From contig NZ_JADPKT010000017.1 in NCBI RefSeq assembly GCF_023074075.1, forward strand, positions 1-64,000: 64,000 nt of DNA. The letters run 5' to 3'. The stretch's first letter is position 1; each line of letters starts with the position of its first letter. Under the pieces are notes generated by a model that did no database searches, had not been told where the DNA came from, and saw only the letters and a program-made list of their open reading frames with translations. This DNA comes from Bradyrhizobium sp. 138. GTDB lineage: Bacteria > Pseudomonadota > Alphaproteobacteria > Rhizobiales > Xanthobacteraceae. The translations under genes and the position numbers were made by a program. This document shows positions 19,515 to 28,950 of the stretch, piece after piece.

Positions 19515-19736
19515 GTGTGGATGGAAGTATGATTCAGCGACTGCTCTTCTCCGTGTTGGCAGCTTCAGTACCATGCAAGTCACAGATGACGCGGAATCTC
19601 GCCGACTGCAGTGTGTACCAGACTTGTCGTCGGGCACATTTCCGCACGAATGGGCACTGCTCGATGCTTGACGCCGAGAGGTCGGGATCGTTCTGGAATT
19701 TGCCTTGCCCCTGAGACGTTTCAGTTCAGCGCAGTC

Positions 19737-20846
19737 ATGAACAGCACAGCACAAATCGACGTACCCCTCAAACCTGATGACGTCCCTGATCTCGTCAACC
19801 GATTCCCGGGCGGCTATTGGAAATATGACATCATAGACTTCGTCCTTCTGGTGAATCCTTATTTTCCGCCGCAAGAGTTCCTTGACGAACTCAAGGAGGC
19901 TCTGCCGCGGCTTATTACCTGCTATCCCTCTCCTGATGTGCAGATGGTTCAACTTCTTGCGGATGCGGTGAAGACTCCGGCGGACAATCTTGTCGTTTGC
20001 AACGGCGTGTCTGAACTGATTCCCATCCTCCTTGGTCGACTGGGTATGAGGATCGCCGTCCCGGTCCCAACCTTCAATCCCTATGAGACGACCGCCCTGC
20101 CCGGGCGGTTATCGCGCTTTTTCCTGCCACCGCCAGATTTTGAGCTTGATGTGCACGCTTATGCAGCTTTTGCGCGCACAAGTGGTGTCGACGCTGCCAT
20201 CGTGATATCGCCGAATAATCCTACTTCGCGGATGGTCCCCTATCCAGATTTGCTATATCTTGCCTCCGCGCTTCGAGCTCAACAGCAACTCCTATTGATC
20301 GACGAGTCATTCATTGAATTTAGTGAACTCGGACGAAGTGCGAGCCTGGAAAATCACTTGCTCGAATTCCCCAATTTGATCGTTCTTAAAAGCTTAGGGA
20401 AGATTTACGGGGCATGCGGTTTGCGGATCGGGTATGCGGCATCCGCAAATGAACAGATTATGAAGGAAATTAGAGCGGCCCTCCCCACGTGGAATGTCAA
20501 TACGTTTGGCGAGTTCTTTCTGAGCAAGCTCCCTCACCTCGCGCACGCGGCACAGCAGAGTTGGATGAGGGTAGGCAGCGACAGAAACAAACTATACGCA
20601 GACCTGCGCGGCATCGACGAAATGAGAGTTCTCAAGCCCGACGCAAATTTCGTATTCTGCGAACTTCCGCCCCACTGGCCGGATGGGGACGTGATCGCCT
20701 CAAAACTTTTAAAAGATAGACGAATATTGATCAGGCACAATGGCGGCAAGACGCTTCAAAATGGCAAAAGGTTCTTGCGCATCGCATGCCGCACAGAAGC
20801 GGACAATAAGGTTTTGGTGGAAGCACTGAAAGAAGCCGCTGATTAG
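19737..20846 (+). CDS. PLP-dependent aminotransferase/decarboxylase (CobD/HisC-like)
   Basis: A 369-residue fold-type I PLP enzyme. Visible residues are N160 in SPNNPT, D189 in LLIDESFIEF, K222 in LKSLGKIYGACGLR and R230. The opening IDFVLLVNPYFPP followed by YPSPD resembles CobD (threonine-phosphate decarboxylase) and HisC (histidinol-phosphate aminotransferase), both of which act on phosphorylated amino compounds. In this set it could aminate phosphonopyruvate to phosphonoalanine, or decarboxylate phosphonoalanine to aminoethylphosphonate. The ATG at 19737 is chosen because the frame upstream to 19611 has no family content. It lies 222 bases after the membrane transferase. Confidence 0.8.
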   Translation: MNSTAQIDVPLKPDDVPDLVNRFPGGYWKYDIIDFVLLVNPYFPPQEFLDELKEALPRLITCYPSPDVQMVQLLADAVKTPADNLVVCNGVSELIPILLGRLGMRIAVPVPTFNPYETTALPGRLSRFFLPPPDFELDVHAYAAFARTSGVDAAIVISPNNPTSRMVPYPDLLYLASALRAQQQLLLIDESFIEFSELGRSASLENHLLEFPNLIVLKSLGKIYGACGLRIGYAASANEQIMKEIRAALPTWNVNTFGEFFLSKLPHLAHAAQQSWMRVGSDRNKLYADLRGIDEMRVLKPDANFVFCELPPHWPDGDVIASKLLKDRRILIRHNGGKTLQNGKRFLRIACRTEADNKVLVEALKEAAD

Positions 20847-21608
20847 AGCAACTCGGTCGACCTTGCTCCATGTGTGGAACGGCCCTCGTGACAAGAGCTA
20901 TTTTGATCCGAGGCCGGCAAATGGGACCTTGTTAGCTAGAGCTTTTCGCACTAATTCCCGGCTGTGGAGGAGTGAGTTCAAGCGCGCGGCCCTGAAGAGC
21001 GATCCGGGCCGCGACCGTATTATTGGTCGATTTTCAATTCCTGAAGGCCAGATCTGTAGGCGCTAATTGCCGCTTGCCCAGCCTGCCCGAGCTCATGTTC
21101 CGATAATCTCCAATTGGAGATTTTCGATGAATAAGACGAGAGCAGAGTAACGATCAAGCACCGGCGGGCCCCGCCTCCAAAGCACCCGGTCGACCCAAAA
21201 AAGCTGGCCGCCCGAGGAAACATCGTGCGCTTAAAGTGCAAAACTCGGAGGACCAGCTCTATCATCCGGCGCAAGATTCTTCACACCCGGAAGATTCCAC
21301 GAACCATCGGTGACCAATGGACCCGTCGATCGTCCAAACGTAGTGACCTATCGATCACGCTGCGTTTTGAATGACCTGACTTCTGTGGCAGTCCCAAATC
21401 GCACAGCACGCGAGGGCCGCGGGGGTTAGTGCCCGGGCATCGGCGTTGAGGAGCATGCGTCGAGGACAGATATGCAGGAAAACGACCCCATTCCAATCAG
21501 GCCGCATGGACATCTGACCAAGCGTCCGAGATCGCCGTTAGACCGCTCCCAGAGCGCGGATAATGTTTATGCTTGAAGACCAGTCGGTCACGGGCACGGC
21601 AAGATAGG
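20847..21608. other. Region without a confident gene
   Basis: Nothing intact is visible between the convergent PLP enzyme and Lrp-type regulator. A plus-strand stretch near 21170-21220 encodes SKAPGRPKKAGRPRKHRA in an open frame, an AT-hook-like basic motif, but no start or domain context supports a gene. Confidence 0.4.
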
Positions 21609-22082
21609 TCACCAGCATGCCAAACATTCCATTGGTAACGTGAAACCGGCTTTGATTCGATCCAGGACGACGACAGTCTCAAGACGTTTTATATCTGGAT
21701 TTTCGCTTATCAAGCGCCGGGTGAACTTCTCGTATTCTTCCATATTGTTTGCAGTTACTAAAAGGATGAAATCAGCCTGGCCTGTGACGTAGAATCCGCT
21801 CATGACCTCGGTCATCTTGCGGACCCCCCGCTTAAAGCGATCAATGATGTCTGCGCGATCGCGCTCAAAGAAAATGGCTACCAGCATAGTCACGTTTCGG
21901 CCGATCGCTTTCGGCGAAATGATCGAAACGTCAGACTCAATCACGCCTTCCCTCCGTAGCCGCTTCAGTCGGCGCTGAACTCCGGATGCAGATAAGCCCA
22001 CCTTCGCGCCGAGTTCTTCACTGCTCAGGCGATTATTGCGTTGAACCAGATCAAGAAGACGAGCATCGATTTTGTCGATCAT
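21609..22082 (-). CDS. Lrp/AsnC-family transcriptional regulator
   Basis: A 157-residue regulator: N-terminal AsnC-type helix-turn-helix (MIDKIDARLLDLVQRNNRLS then LSASGVQRRLKRLRREGVIE) and a C-terminal RAM ligand-binding domain (VTGQADFILLVTANNMEEYE then RLETVVVLDRIK). Such proteins sense amino acids and act as multimers. The start MIDKID at 22082 matches the family; an open extension upstream does not. It is convergent with the phosphonate set, so it may respond to an amino acid such as phosphonoalanine, but that is only inference from position. Confidence 0.85.
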   Translation of the reverse strand: MIDKIDARLLDLVQRNNRLSSEELGAKVGLSASGVQRRLKRLRREGVIESDVSIISPKAIGRNVTMLVAIFFERDRADIIDRFKRGVRKMTEVMSGFYVTGQADFILLVTANNMEEYEKFTRRLISENPDIKRLETVVVLDRIKAGFTLPMECLACW

Positions 22083-22818
22083 GGCGGCATTGCGGACCAT
22101 GGCATGCGACCGCCTGGTCCAAGCGTAGGACGCCGTTCCATTGTGCGAATCTGCCAATCCCAAACCTCCTCCCGAGCACCTCTATGAATGTACGTCTTCA
22201 GCTCACTATGTGCGCACGGCGAGTTGAAAGGCCCAACTCTTTTCCGGCGACATCTAGTGATCCCGCTCGGACCGTGTGTTGATGCCTCCGGCCGGCTTTC
22301 GTCGAACGACCTGTATTGTTTGAGTTGGCCGCTGAAGCTCTTTCCAAACGGCCGCTATTTGTGGACGCCGTTGGTCGAATGGTCGGTTACGGCACCTCTC
22401 TTGATCACAGCAGTTGATCGGTAGTTTGTTCGGGGAGCGCCGATAGATATCCATGCCAGTGCGGTCAGGAGCAGCCATGTAGCAATCGCGTACCAAACGA
22501 TTTCGTGTTGCGACGGCTTCAGGGATCGCGAGCTTGGCGGGACAGAGACGTTCCCGTCGGTATCGCCACCGCATAGAAACCGACGAAGAAGGCGAATGCG
22601 TTCGGCAAGGTGTTAGGTGGTCTGCATCTGTCCAAACGGCGAAAGGGTGTGTCGCTTCATTGCATCGATTGAGGCTCGACAGCCCCGCGAACCAAGACCG
22701 TAAAACAATCGAGCCCAACCAGAAGCCACGTAGCGGTCAAAAATGAGTTCTTCGCGTTGAGCGGCCATGGCCTGGGCGGCACGCACGCCCTCGCTTTTGA
22801 CCTAGTCAGTCCGTCCTA
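22083..22818 (-). pseudogene. Degenerate stretch with MFS-like membrane segments
   Basis: Read on the minus strand, about 22630-22420 holds hydrophobic pieces in broken frames: NAFAFFVGFYAVAIPTGTSL and IVWYAIATWLLLTALAWISI, like two helices of a major-facilitator permease. No continuous frame joins them. It may be the remnant of a transporter once linked to the neighbouring catabolic genes. Confidence 0.3.
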
Positions 22819-23970
22819 CTAGATCCGGCCCGTAGGAACGAGGCCGGTAAGGATCACAAGAGACTCAAACAGGAAGTAGCTACCGAATATCAGTTCTGCG
22901 TCCGGCGCTGTGTCGATATCGCGTGCGTCGGCTTTTCGGGTGAAGCATCCCCCAGTGAGCATTCCAAGCGGGCGCCGGTCGCCGGGGCCGATGGGCGTCA
23001 GATATCCGCAGGCCAACTGAGCCACGGTACGTTCCGCGAACGCCTGGTACTTGGCGCCGTCACCCGGTCCGAGTGCGGACGCAAGTCGCAAGGATGCCGC
23101 CGCTGCGATAGCGGTCGCGGCGGTATCCCTGCTGGTAGTCGGAATTGCCGGGTCATCAAAGTCCCAGTACGCAACGAGGTCCGCGGGCACGTGGTGGATC
23201 CACCAGTCTAGCACGCGCACGGCATATTGGCGCCACAAAGGCTGCTTTGGACGAACCATGGCAGCGTGAGCGGTATAGAGCATCGCCCAACCCTGCGCTC
23301 GTCCCCAGGTGCTAACATCACTATATCCCTTATGCGTATGCGTTCTCAGCACTTTCCCTGTTTGCGGGTCTAGCGTTGACGATTGGATCACCGAATTATC
23401 GGGGCGTACATGGAGCTCCAACACCCTTCGCATGTGGGTGTTGGCGACCTCTTCCATGTGCGAGTCACCCAGCTGGTCCGCGGCCCAGTAAAGCAGGCCG
23501 GTGGCCTGGAGGGAGTCGATGCTGCTTTCGGCTATCCCCACGGCGCTGGCCTCCTCAGCATCCTGGCCTAGCGGGATCAAGCCCAGTTTCGGGTCGAACA
23601 TCTGCTCCAGAGACCTCGCTGCCGTGAACGCAGCATCACGGGCCGTTTCCTCCCCGAAGAGGATACTTCCAAGCGCCGCACCGTGGTAGAATCCGAAGCC
23701 TTTGAATGCGGTCCGGCGCTCGGCGCGAGGCAGCATCCGGGCCAGCGCAGCCTTTGCGTCAGATATCGGAAAGCGCAGCGGATCGGCCAGATGGGCGAGC
23801 CAGAGTTGGCCGACGAAGGCTCCGCCGGTCCAATCACCATCGGATGTGAACGTCCATTTTCCATCCACGGTTCGGGCCCAATGCGGCAGGCCCGCTGTGG
23901 AAGCATCCCGCGTTTGCGCGATGCGCACCAACATGCGTTCGCGTGCGGATATGAAATCGCTTCTCGACAT
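22819..23970 (-). CDS. Glycoside hydrolase family 88 (unsaturated uronyl hydrolase)
   Basis: A 383-residue all-alpha (alpha/alpha)6-type hydrolase. GH88 enzymes hydrate the vinyl ether of delta-4,5-unsaturated uronic acids released by polysaccharide lyases. Family motifs seen are ESSIDSLQA (catalytic Asp), THKGYSDVSTWGRAQGW, YWDFDDP and RDTAATAIAAAASL (second Asp). No signal peptide, so it probably works in the cytoplasm on imported disaccharides. The ATG at 23970 is preceded by GGGAG. The gene follows the transporter gene by about 45 bases on the same strand and is probably co-transcribed. Confidence 0.85.
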   Translation of the reverse strand: MSRSDFISARERMLVRIAQTRDASTAGLPHWARTVDGKWTFTSDGDWTGGAFVGQLWLAHLADPLRFPISDAKAALARMLPRAERRTAFKGFGFYHGAALGSILFGEETARDAAFTAARSLEQMFDPKLGLIPLGQDAEEASAVGIAESSIDSLQATGLLYWAADQLGDSHMEEVANTHMRRVLELHVRPDNSVIQSSTLDPQTGKVLRTHTHKGYSDVSTWGRAQGWAMLYTAHAAMVRPKQPLWRQYAVRVLDWWIHHVPADLVAYWDFDDPAIPTTSRDTAATAIAAAASLRLASALGPGDGAKYQAFAERTVAQLACGYLTPIGPGDRRPLGMLTGGCFTRKADARDIDTAPDAELIFGSYFLFESLVILTGLVPTGRI

Positions 23971-24015
23971 GGTTTCTCCCAAGAAAACTCTCGCGCTCCA
24001 CGGAGGGCTAACACA

Positions 24016-25359
24016 TCACTCGCCGATGTAGACGTGGCCTCGCTTTTTCGCGACGTGATAAACAACAACGCTCAGCACCGCGACCACTGATCCATAGACG
24101 GGAAACATCCAGGCCATCTGCGCATGCTGCAACCACACCAGCAAATAGGGTGATGTTCCGCCAAACAGTGACACCCCGAGCGCATACCCGACAGCGATAC
24201 CGGTCGTACGCACCGCACGTGGCATCAGCGTCGTTGCGATGAAGTTGTAGAGGGCCATGTTGAAGCCGACGACTGCGCCGCCAAACACCATTACGAAGAA
24301 GAACGTGGAAATGCTCTTCTCCGAATAGAGTAACGTGAGGAAGAAGCACCCGACGAGCAGCAGCCGCAGCAGTGTGAATGCGCGCGAAGGTCTGATCTTG
24401 TCTGCAAAGGCGCCCACGAAGGGAGCTGTGACGATCCAGATCAGGCCCATGAGAGTCGTGATCCCGTACACCCAGGTGCTGTTCTCCTTGAACACCCCGT
24501 TGGCCAAGTTCGGCAAACCGGCATTCCAGGCATAGTTCGCGATCTGCACCGCTCCGACGACCAGGATGACGGCGAGCAGCGAGAGCCGTACGCTCCAGAG
24601 CGTCTTCCACACGTCGCCTGTGGTCTCCTGAGTGCGCGACAGTTCATCGCGATGCATGACGTGCTTGATTAAGGTCTCCGGCAGTTTGCTACGTAAATAG
24701 ATGATCAGCAGGCCGAGTGCTCCGCCGAACGCAAATGGCAGCCGCCAAGCCCATTCATGCATTGTTTCGGGAGCTACAGAGGCACTCACGAGAAAGGCGA
24801 CCAGGCTGGATGCGAAGACGCCGAGCTGGATAAATGTACCACTGATCAGACCGAGATACCGTCCCTCTTTGCCCGGCGGGGCAAGTTCGATCGCAATGGA
24901 ATTGGCAACGCCCGCTTCAGCGCCGGTGGCGAGCCCTTGGATGAGCCGGACCAGTAGCAATATCACCGCCGCTGCGACACCAAGCTCGTTATACCCGGGC
25001 AAGACGGAAATCACCAGTGAGCACAACGCCATTGCGGTGATGGAGATCATCATCACCCGCTTATGGCTGATGCGGTCGGCAATGGGACCGAGTACCGCTG
25101 CTCCCACCGGTCGCGCGAAGAAGCCCGCGCCGTACACGGCAAGTGCGGCGAGCAGCGAGGTCGTAGGGTCACTGGAGGGAAAGAAGAGCGGCGACAGAAA
25201 AGACGCCATCATTCCATAGACGGTCCAGTCGTACCACTCCAGGGCAACGCCACCGCCCAGAGCAATGGTCATGCTCCTAGTAGCAACCTGTTTTTCACGC
25301 GACGCGCTCGGCGCCATGCCTTGCGTGGCTGGAGCGATGGGCTCAACGATAGTGGTCAT
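24016..25359 (-). CDS. MFS transporter, metabolite:H+ symporter (MHS) type
   Basis: A 447-residue permease with 12 hydrophobic segments and MHS/KgtP/ProP hallmarks: LEWYDWTVYGMMASFLSPLF at the first helix, ARPVGAAVLGPIADRISHKR after helix 2, and RLIQGLATGAEAG in helix 4. Relatives carry carboxylates, shikimate or osmolytes with protons. A LacI-type operator lies 21 bases upstream of its start. With the GH88 gene and the enoyl-CoA hydratase genes it forms a probable regulon for uptake and use of an acid or uronide. Confidence 0.85.
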   Translation of the reverse strand: MTTIVEPIAPATQGMAPSASREKQVATRSMTIALGGGVALEWYDWTVYGMMASFLSPLFFPSSDPTTSLLAALAVYGAGFFARPVGAAVLGPIADRISHKRVMMISITAMALCSLVISVLPGYNELGVAAAVILLLVRLIQGLATGAEAGVANSIAIELAPPGKEGRYLGLISGTFIQLGVFASSLVAFLVSASVAPETMHEWAWRLPFAFGGALGLLIIYLRSKLPETLIKHVMHRDELSRTQETTGDVWKTLWSVRLSLLAVILVVGAVQIANYAWNAGLPNLANGVFKENSTWVYGITTLMGLIWIVTAPFVGAFADKIRPSRAFTLLRLLLVGCFFLTLLYSEKSISTFFFVMVFGGAVVGFNMALYNFIATTLMPRAVRTTGIAVGYALGVSLFGGTSPYLLVWLQHAQMAWMFPVYGSVVAVLSVVVYHVAKKRGHVYIGE

Positions 25360-25380
25360 TCATTCCCTCCTTTTTTATGT

Positions 25381-25394
25381 TGAAAACGTTTACA
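25381..25394. promoter_or_regulatory. Predicted LacI-type operator upstream of the MFS gene
   Basis: TGAAAACGTTTACA is a near-palindrome centred on CG, the usual form of LacI/GalR-family operators. Similar sites lie upstream of the CoA-transferase gene (28755-28768) and of the first LacI gene (28882-28895), linking the three promoters. Confidence 0.6.
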
Positions 25395-25475
25395 TTTTCG
25401 CACGACCAACCGCCGTTGAGTGTTGCCGCGCGGATGACTGCTAAGGGCGTGGACGATCTGAGTACTGCCCGTTCG

Positions 25476-26261
25476 TCAACGTCCGGAGAATAGTGGCGGC
25501 CGCTTTTCGACGAAGGCAGCCATGCCCTCCTTTTGATCATCGGTGGTGAACGCATATCTGATCGCGCGCCGTTCGATCGCCAAGCCGGCCGACAGCGGAG
25601 TTTCGTAGGCTGCCTGAATCGATTCCTTGGCCAAGCGGACGGCGATCGGCGCACGATTGGAGATGACACGCGCTATCGCGAGCGCGCGTCCAAGCATCTC
25701 GGATGCTGGCAGCATTTCGGACGCGAATCCCGCAGCCACCGCCTGTCGTGCGCTGATTGGCTCACCTGTCAACACCATCTGCATGGCGAGCGACTTGCCA
25801 ACTATCCGTGTCAACCGCTGCGTAGCGCCATCACCGGGAATGATCCCGATCCTGATTTCCGGTTGCGCAAGCACGCAGTCTTCGGCCACAAGCAGGATGT
25901 CAGCGAGCATCGCGAGCTCGAGACCGCCGCCCAGGCACACGCCTCGAACGGCTGCAATGAGCGGCTTGGGGAAGCCGGCGATGATATCCCATGCATTGTG
26001 CCGTGAGGGATCGCTCAGCGCCTCGAAGCCGTGCTGCTGCATCTCGTTGATGTCAGCACCAGGGGAGAAGGAGCGTTCATCACCACTGAGAACTACGCAT
26101 CGCACAGACTCATCGGAACGAGCCGCGCGCAGCGCATCGGCAAGCTGACCCAGGAGGGCCACACTCAGTGCATTTCTTTGTCTTGGGCGATTGAGCCGCA
26201 GCAGGAGTATGGCTGGGTCAGGCCGCTCGGCGAAGATGAGGGACTGGCTAAGCTGGTTCAT
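25476..26261 (-). CDS. Enoyl-CoA hydratase/isomerase family protein
   Basis: A 261-residue crotonase-fold protein with oxyanion-hole residues in ERSFSPGADINEM and GVCLGGGLELAMLADILL, and a glutamate in QPEIRIGIIPGDGATQRL at the hydratase position. Enzymes of this type hydrate enoyl-CoAs in beta-oxidation-like routes. The ATG at 26261 directly precedes the stop of the upstream crotonase gene at 26263, so translation is probably coupled. Along with the CoA-transferase it suggests breakdown of a carboxylic acid as its CoA ester. Confidence 0.85.
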   Translation of the reverse strand: MNQLSQSLIFAERPDPAILLLRLNRPRQRNALSVALLGQLADALRAARSDESVRCVVLSGDERSFSPGADINEMQQHGFEALSDPSRHNAWDIIAGFPKPLIAAVRGVCLGGGLELAMLADILLVAEDCVLAQPEIRIGIIPGDGATQRLTRIVGKSLAMQMVLTGEPISARQAVAAGFASEMLPASEMLGRALAIARVISNRAPIAVRLAKESIQAAYETPLSAGLAIERRAIRYAFTTDDQKEGMAAFVEKRPPLFSGR

Positions 26262-26262
26262 T

Positions 26263-27045
26263 TCATTCCCTGCAAACAACCTGGGCGTCGGCGGTCTTCT
26301 TCGGAAGAAAGCGTTGCATACTCGCTCGTGCCGTCTCGTGGAGGATGTCCTGAGCAAAGTAGCGATTCGCCAAGTCATCCATGACTTCTGCTCTCGCGGT
26401 CACCGATGTTGAAAAGAATTGTTTCGTGGTCAGCACCGCGTGAGCCGGCATTGCCGCCAAGCTCTTGGCGTAGTGGAGCGCCGCCTCGCGAGCAGTTTCA
26501 GTTGGAAGTGACAGGATGTCAGCCAGCCCCAACCTGTGAGCCTCCACACCATCGATCGCGGTCGGGCTCCAGCTCAAGGAACGAGCTGCAAACGGTCCAA
26601 CGCGTGCAGCTAAGGTATCCAGCCCGAAGCCAGGCAGCCAGCCTAGAGAAACCTCCGGCAAATGCCAGCGCGTTCCTGGAGCCGTTACGACAACGTCGCA
26701 CGACGCTGCGAGCATGAAGCCGCCGCCCAAGGCAAACCCATCGACAGCACAGACGACAGGTTTTCTGACAAGAGCGAGGGAGCGTACAAACGCGCCCAGT
26801 CGGCGATTCAGGTCGAAGGTGTCGTGGATGTCACCGGCCGAAAAATCCTTAAGGTCTGCACCGGCTGAGAAACCGGGGCCGTTTCCGGCGAGCAATATCA
26901 CGTTGACGTCTTTATCGTTGGCCGCCCTGTCTACTGATTCAAGCAAATCTTTCAGAATATCTAGGCCCAGAGCGTTGCGCCGCTCTGGCCTATTCATTGC
27001 GAGGATCTCGACCTTGTCCACGTAATCTCTTGTAACGAATTTCAC
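26263..27045 (-). CDS. Enoyl-CoA hydratase/isomerase family protein (second copy)
   Basis: A 260-residue crotonase-fold protein. The oxyanion-hole segments are GPGFSAGADLKDF and DGFALGGGFMLAASCDVV. The region after WHLPEVSLGWLPGFG keeps one Glu. It is clearly different in sequence from the neighbour at 25476, so the two probably do successive or alternative steps (hydratase, isomerase or C-C hydrolase). It lies 12 bases downstream of the CoA-transferase gene. Confidence 0.85.
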   Translation of the reverse strand: MKFVTRDYVDKVEILAMNRPERRNALGLDILKDLLESVDRAANDKDVNVILLAGNGPGFSAGADLKDFSAGDIHDTFDLNRRLGAFVRSLALVRKPVVCAVDGFALGGGFMLAASCDVVVTAPGTRWHLPEVSLGWLPGFGLDTLAARVGPFAARSLSWSPTAIDGVEAHRLGLADILSLPTETAREAALHYAKSLAAMPAHAVLTTKQFFSTSVTARAEVMDDLANRYFAQDILHETARASMQRFLPKKTADAQVVCRE

Positions 27046-27057
27046 GTCGGCCCTCCC

Positions 27058-28653
27058 TTACGCCTGTCCGGCGCTATCGTGGAAGCGGGCGGCCAAATTC
27101 ATTGGCTCATTCTTGAAGATCCTCCCATCCATCAGCTTCAATTCGGGCGACACGGCTATCTCGAATTCAATGTTCGGCAACACGTGCTTTTCCACTGATA
27201 TGCCAGGCGCAACTTCGGTCAGCATCAGGCCGTTGGGCGTCAGCTTGAACACTGCTCGCTCGGTGATGAATACGACCTCTTGCTGACGCTCTTTCGCAAA
27301 AGCGCCACTAAACGTGATCTGGTGAACGTCCTTCACCCATTTTATGACCGTTCCCTCATTTGCAATGACGAGAGAACCGCTGTCCGGGAACGCCTTCAAT
27401 CCCGACGCCGTGAGGGTGCCGGAGAAGACCACTTTTCGAGCGCCCTGACTGATGTTTATGAATCCGCCAGGCCCTATGATCTTGTCGCCGAAGCGGCTCA
27501 CATTGACGTTGCCGTGCCGATCAACTTCCGCGGAAGACAGGAATGCGATGTCGAGCCCGCCGCCATCGTAGAAATCGAACTGATCCGGTTGCGGCGCTAT
27601 CATGTCGTAGTTCGTGCCAGCTCCGGCATCCTGTCCGGGCGCAGGGATGCCGCCGATCACCCCCTGCTCTGCCGTCAGTGTGACCGAGCGGTATATGCCT
27701 TCTTCGGCCGCGACGACCGCAATTCCGTTCGAGATACCATAGCCGATGTTGACGGTCGCTCCGGGGGTCAATTCAAGCGCCGCGCGGCGTGCGATTACCT
27801 TTCTCACATCGAATGGCAGAGAGGCGATTTTGCCGTCCGGCACGCGCATTTTCCCTGCATAGGCCGGGCTATACTCCGTGGCATAAGTCTGTCGCTGATT
27901 GGGATCGACGACGAGGTAGTCGACCAGAACACCAGGTATTTTTACTTCTCGTTGGTTTAGCGTATTGGAAGCGGCGACCCGTTTGACCTGGACAATGACT
28001 ATTCCGCCCGAGCGGCGCGCTGCAGCCGCGATCGACATACTTTCGCCGACATATGCCTCATCTTCGAGCGAGATATTTCCCTTCTCGTCCGCAATGCTGC
28101 CCCTGAGGATCGCGACCTGGATCGGGAAGGTCTTATAGAGCAGGTGTTCTTCTCCTTCGATATCGACAACAGCAACCATATCCTCTTTGCTGCACTCGCT
28201 CTGCCTGCAGCCGCCGATGCGAGGATCGGCGAATGTCCGGAGCCCAACTTTCGTAATCACACCGGGGCGCCCGGCTGCGTTTTCACGAGCAAGCTGCGCC
28301 AAGACTCCCTGGGGAATAGTGTACGCTTCAATTTCATTGGCCAGCGCCCGGCGTCCCAGCGCTGGACAATTGTTCAAACCGCTCGCCACAACTCGGCGAA
28401 CGAGCCCAGGGGCTGCCAATTTGTTGAACCCGGTCGTGGCCCAATCACCGATGGCCACCGTACCAACCAGCATCAAGTTCTTAGGAGATGCCTGCTCGGA
28501 ATGAACGTCGCGGAGCGCGTCGATGATTAGCTCGGGGATAGCGACGCCGGCTGAACCACCGAAATAGACGCAATCCCCATCGGAGATCAGCGATACGGCT
28601 TGCCTAGCCGTAACAATTGGCACCTCGCCCGTCCGTTTGTCCTTCGCTTGCAT
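27058..28653 (-). CDS. Acyl-CoA:carboxylate CoA-transferase, fused alpha and beta subunits
   Basis: A 531-residue family I CoA-transferase with both halves in one chain. The first half starts TARQAVSLISDGDCVYFGGS (GxGG-type binding loop), and the second half carries the likely catalytic glutamate in TLTAEQGVIGGIPAPGQDAG. Such enzymes (propionate or acetate CoA-transferase, ydiF-like) move CoA between acyl-CoA and a free acid. The start MQAKDKRTG at 28653 is the most family-like; the open extension to 28713 is not needed. It is the first gene of the three-gene minus-strand unit with two crotonases. Confidence 0.85.
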   Translation of the reverse strand: MQAKDKRTGEVPIVTARQAVSLISDGDCVYFGGSAGVAIPELIIDALRDVHSEQASPKNLMLVGTVAIGDWATTGFNKLAAPGLVRRVVASGLNNCPALGRRALANEIEAYTIPQGVLAQLARENAAGRPGVITKVGLRTFADPRIGGCRQSECSKEDMVAVVDIEGEEHLLYKTFPIQVAILRGSIADEKGNISLEDEAYVGESMSIAAAARRSGGIVIVQVKRVAASNTLNQREVKIPGVLVDYLVVDPNQRQTYATEYSPAYAGKMRVPDGKIASLPFDVRKVIARRAALELTPGATVNIGYGISNGIAVVAAEEGIYRSVTLTAEQGVIGGIPAPGQDAGAGTNYDMIAPQPDQFDFYDGGGLDIAFLSSAEVDRHGNVNVSRFGDKIIGPGGFINISQGARKVVFSGTLTASGLKAFPDSGSLVIANEGTVIKWVKDVHQITFSGAFAKERQQEVVFITERAVFKLTPNGLMLTEVAPGISVEKHVLPNIEFEIAVSPELKLMDGRIFKNEPMNLAARFHDSAGQA

Positions 28654-28754
28654 GCCTTCTCCACTGCCCAACCGCCGGCTCATTACGTCTGACCACCAAG
28701 CTTGGCCTCGCACTCGCGGATGCCGAGTACACCTGCTCGGAGGAGGTCGATTTA

Positions 28755-28768
28755 TGAAAAGGTTTACA
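28755..28768. promoter_or_regulatory. Predicted LacI-type operator upstream of the CoA-transferase gene
   Basis: TGAAAAGGTTTACA differs at one base from the site at 25381-25394. It lies 102 bases upstream of the CoA-transferase start, in the 297-base divergent region shared with the first LacI gene. Confidence 0.55.
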
Positions 28769-28881
28769 TCGAGAACTTTCGCTGCGCAAGAGGAAAGTTC
28801 TACGCGAGCGAATAACGGCCCGCTTCGTGCAGTTACAGGGCTTTTTGGCTGGCTTTTTCAGTTCCCTAGCTCGATATGATA

Positions 28882-28895
28882 TGGTAACGATTTCA
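28882..28895. promoter_or_regulatory. Predicted autoregulatory LacI-type operator
   Basis: TGGTAACGATTTCA keeps the TG..AACG.TT.CA frame of the other two sites and lies 56 bases upstream of the first possible LacI start, fitting autoregulation. Confidence 0.45.
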
Positions 28896-28950
28896 CGGAA
28901 TGATCTGGCGCGCAGCCTTTCAGGGCTCGCGGTGAGGAAGAAATAGGCTC

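Noticed and set aside
21170..21220. AT-hook-like GRPKKAGRPRK protein
   Set aside because: No start codon, short frame and no surrounding domain.
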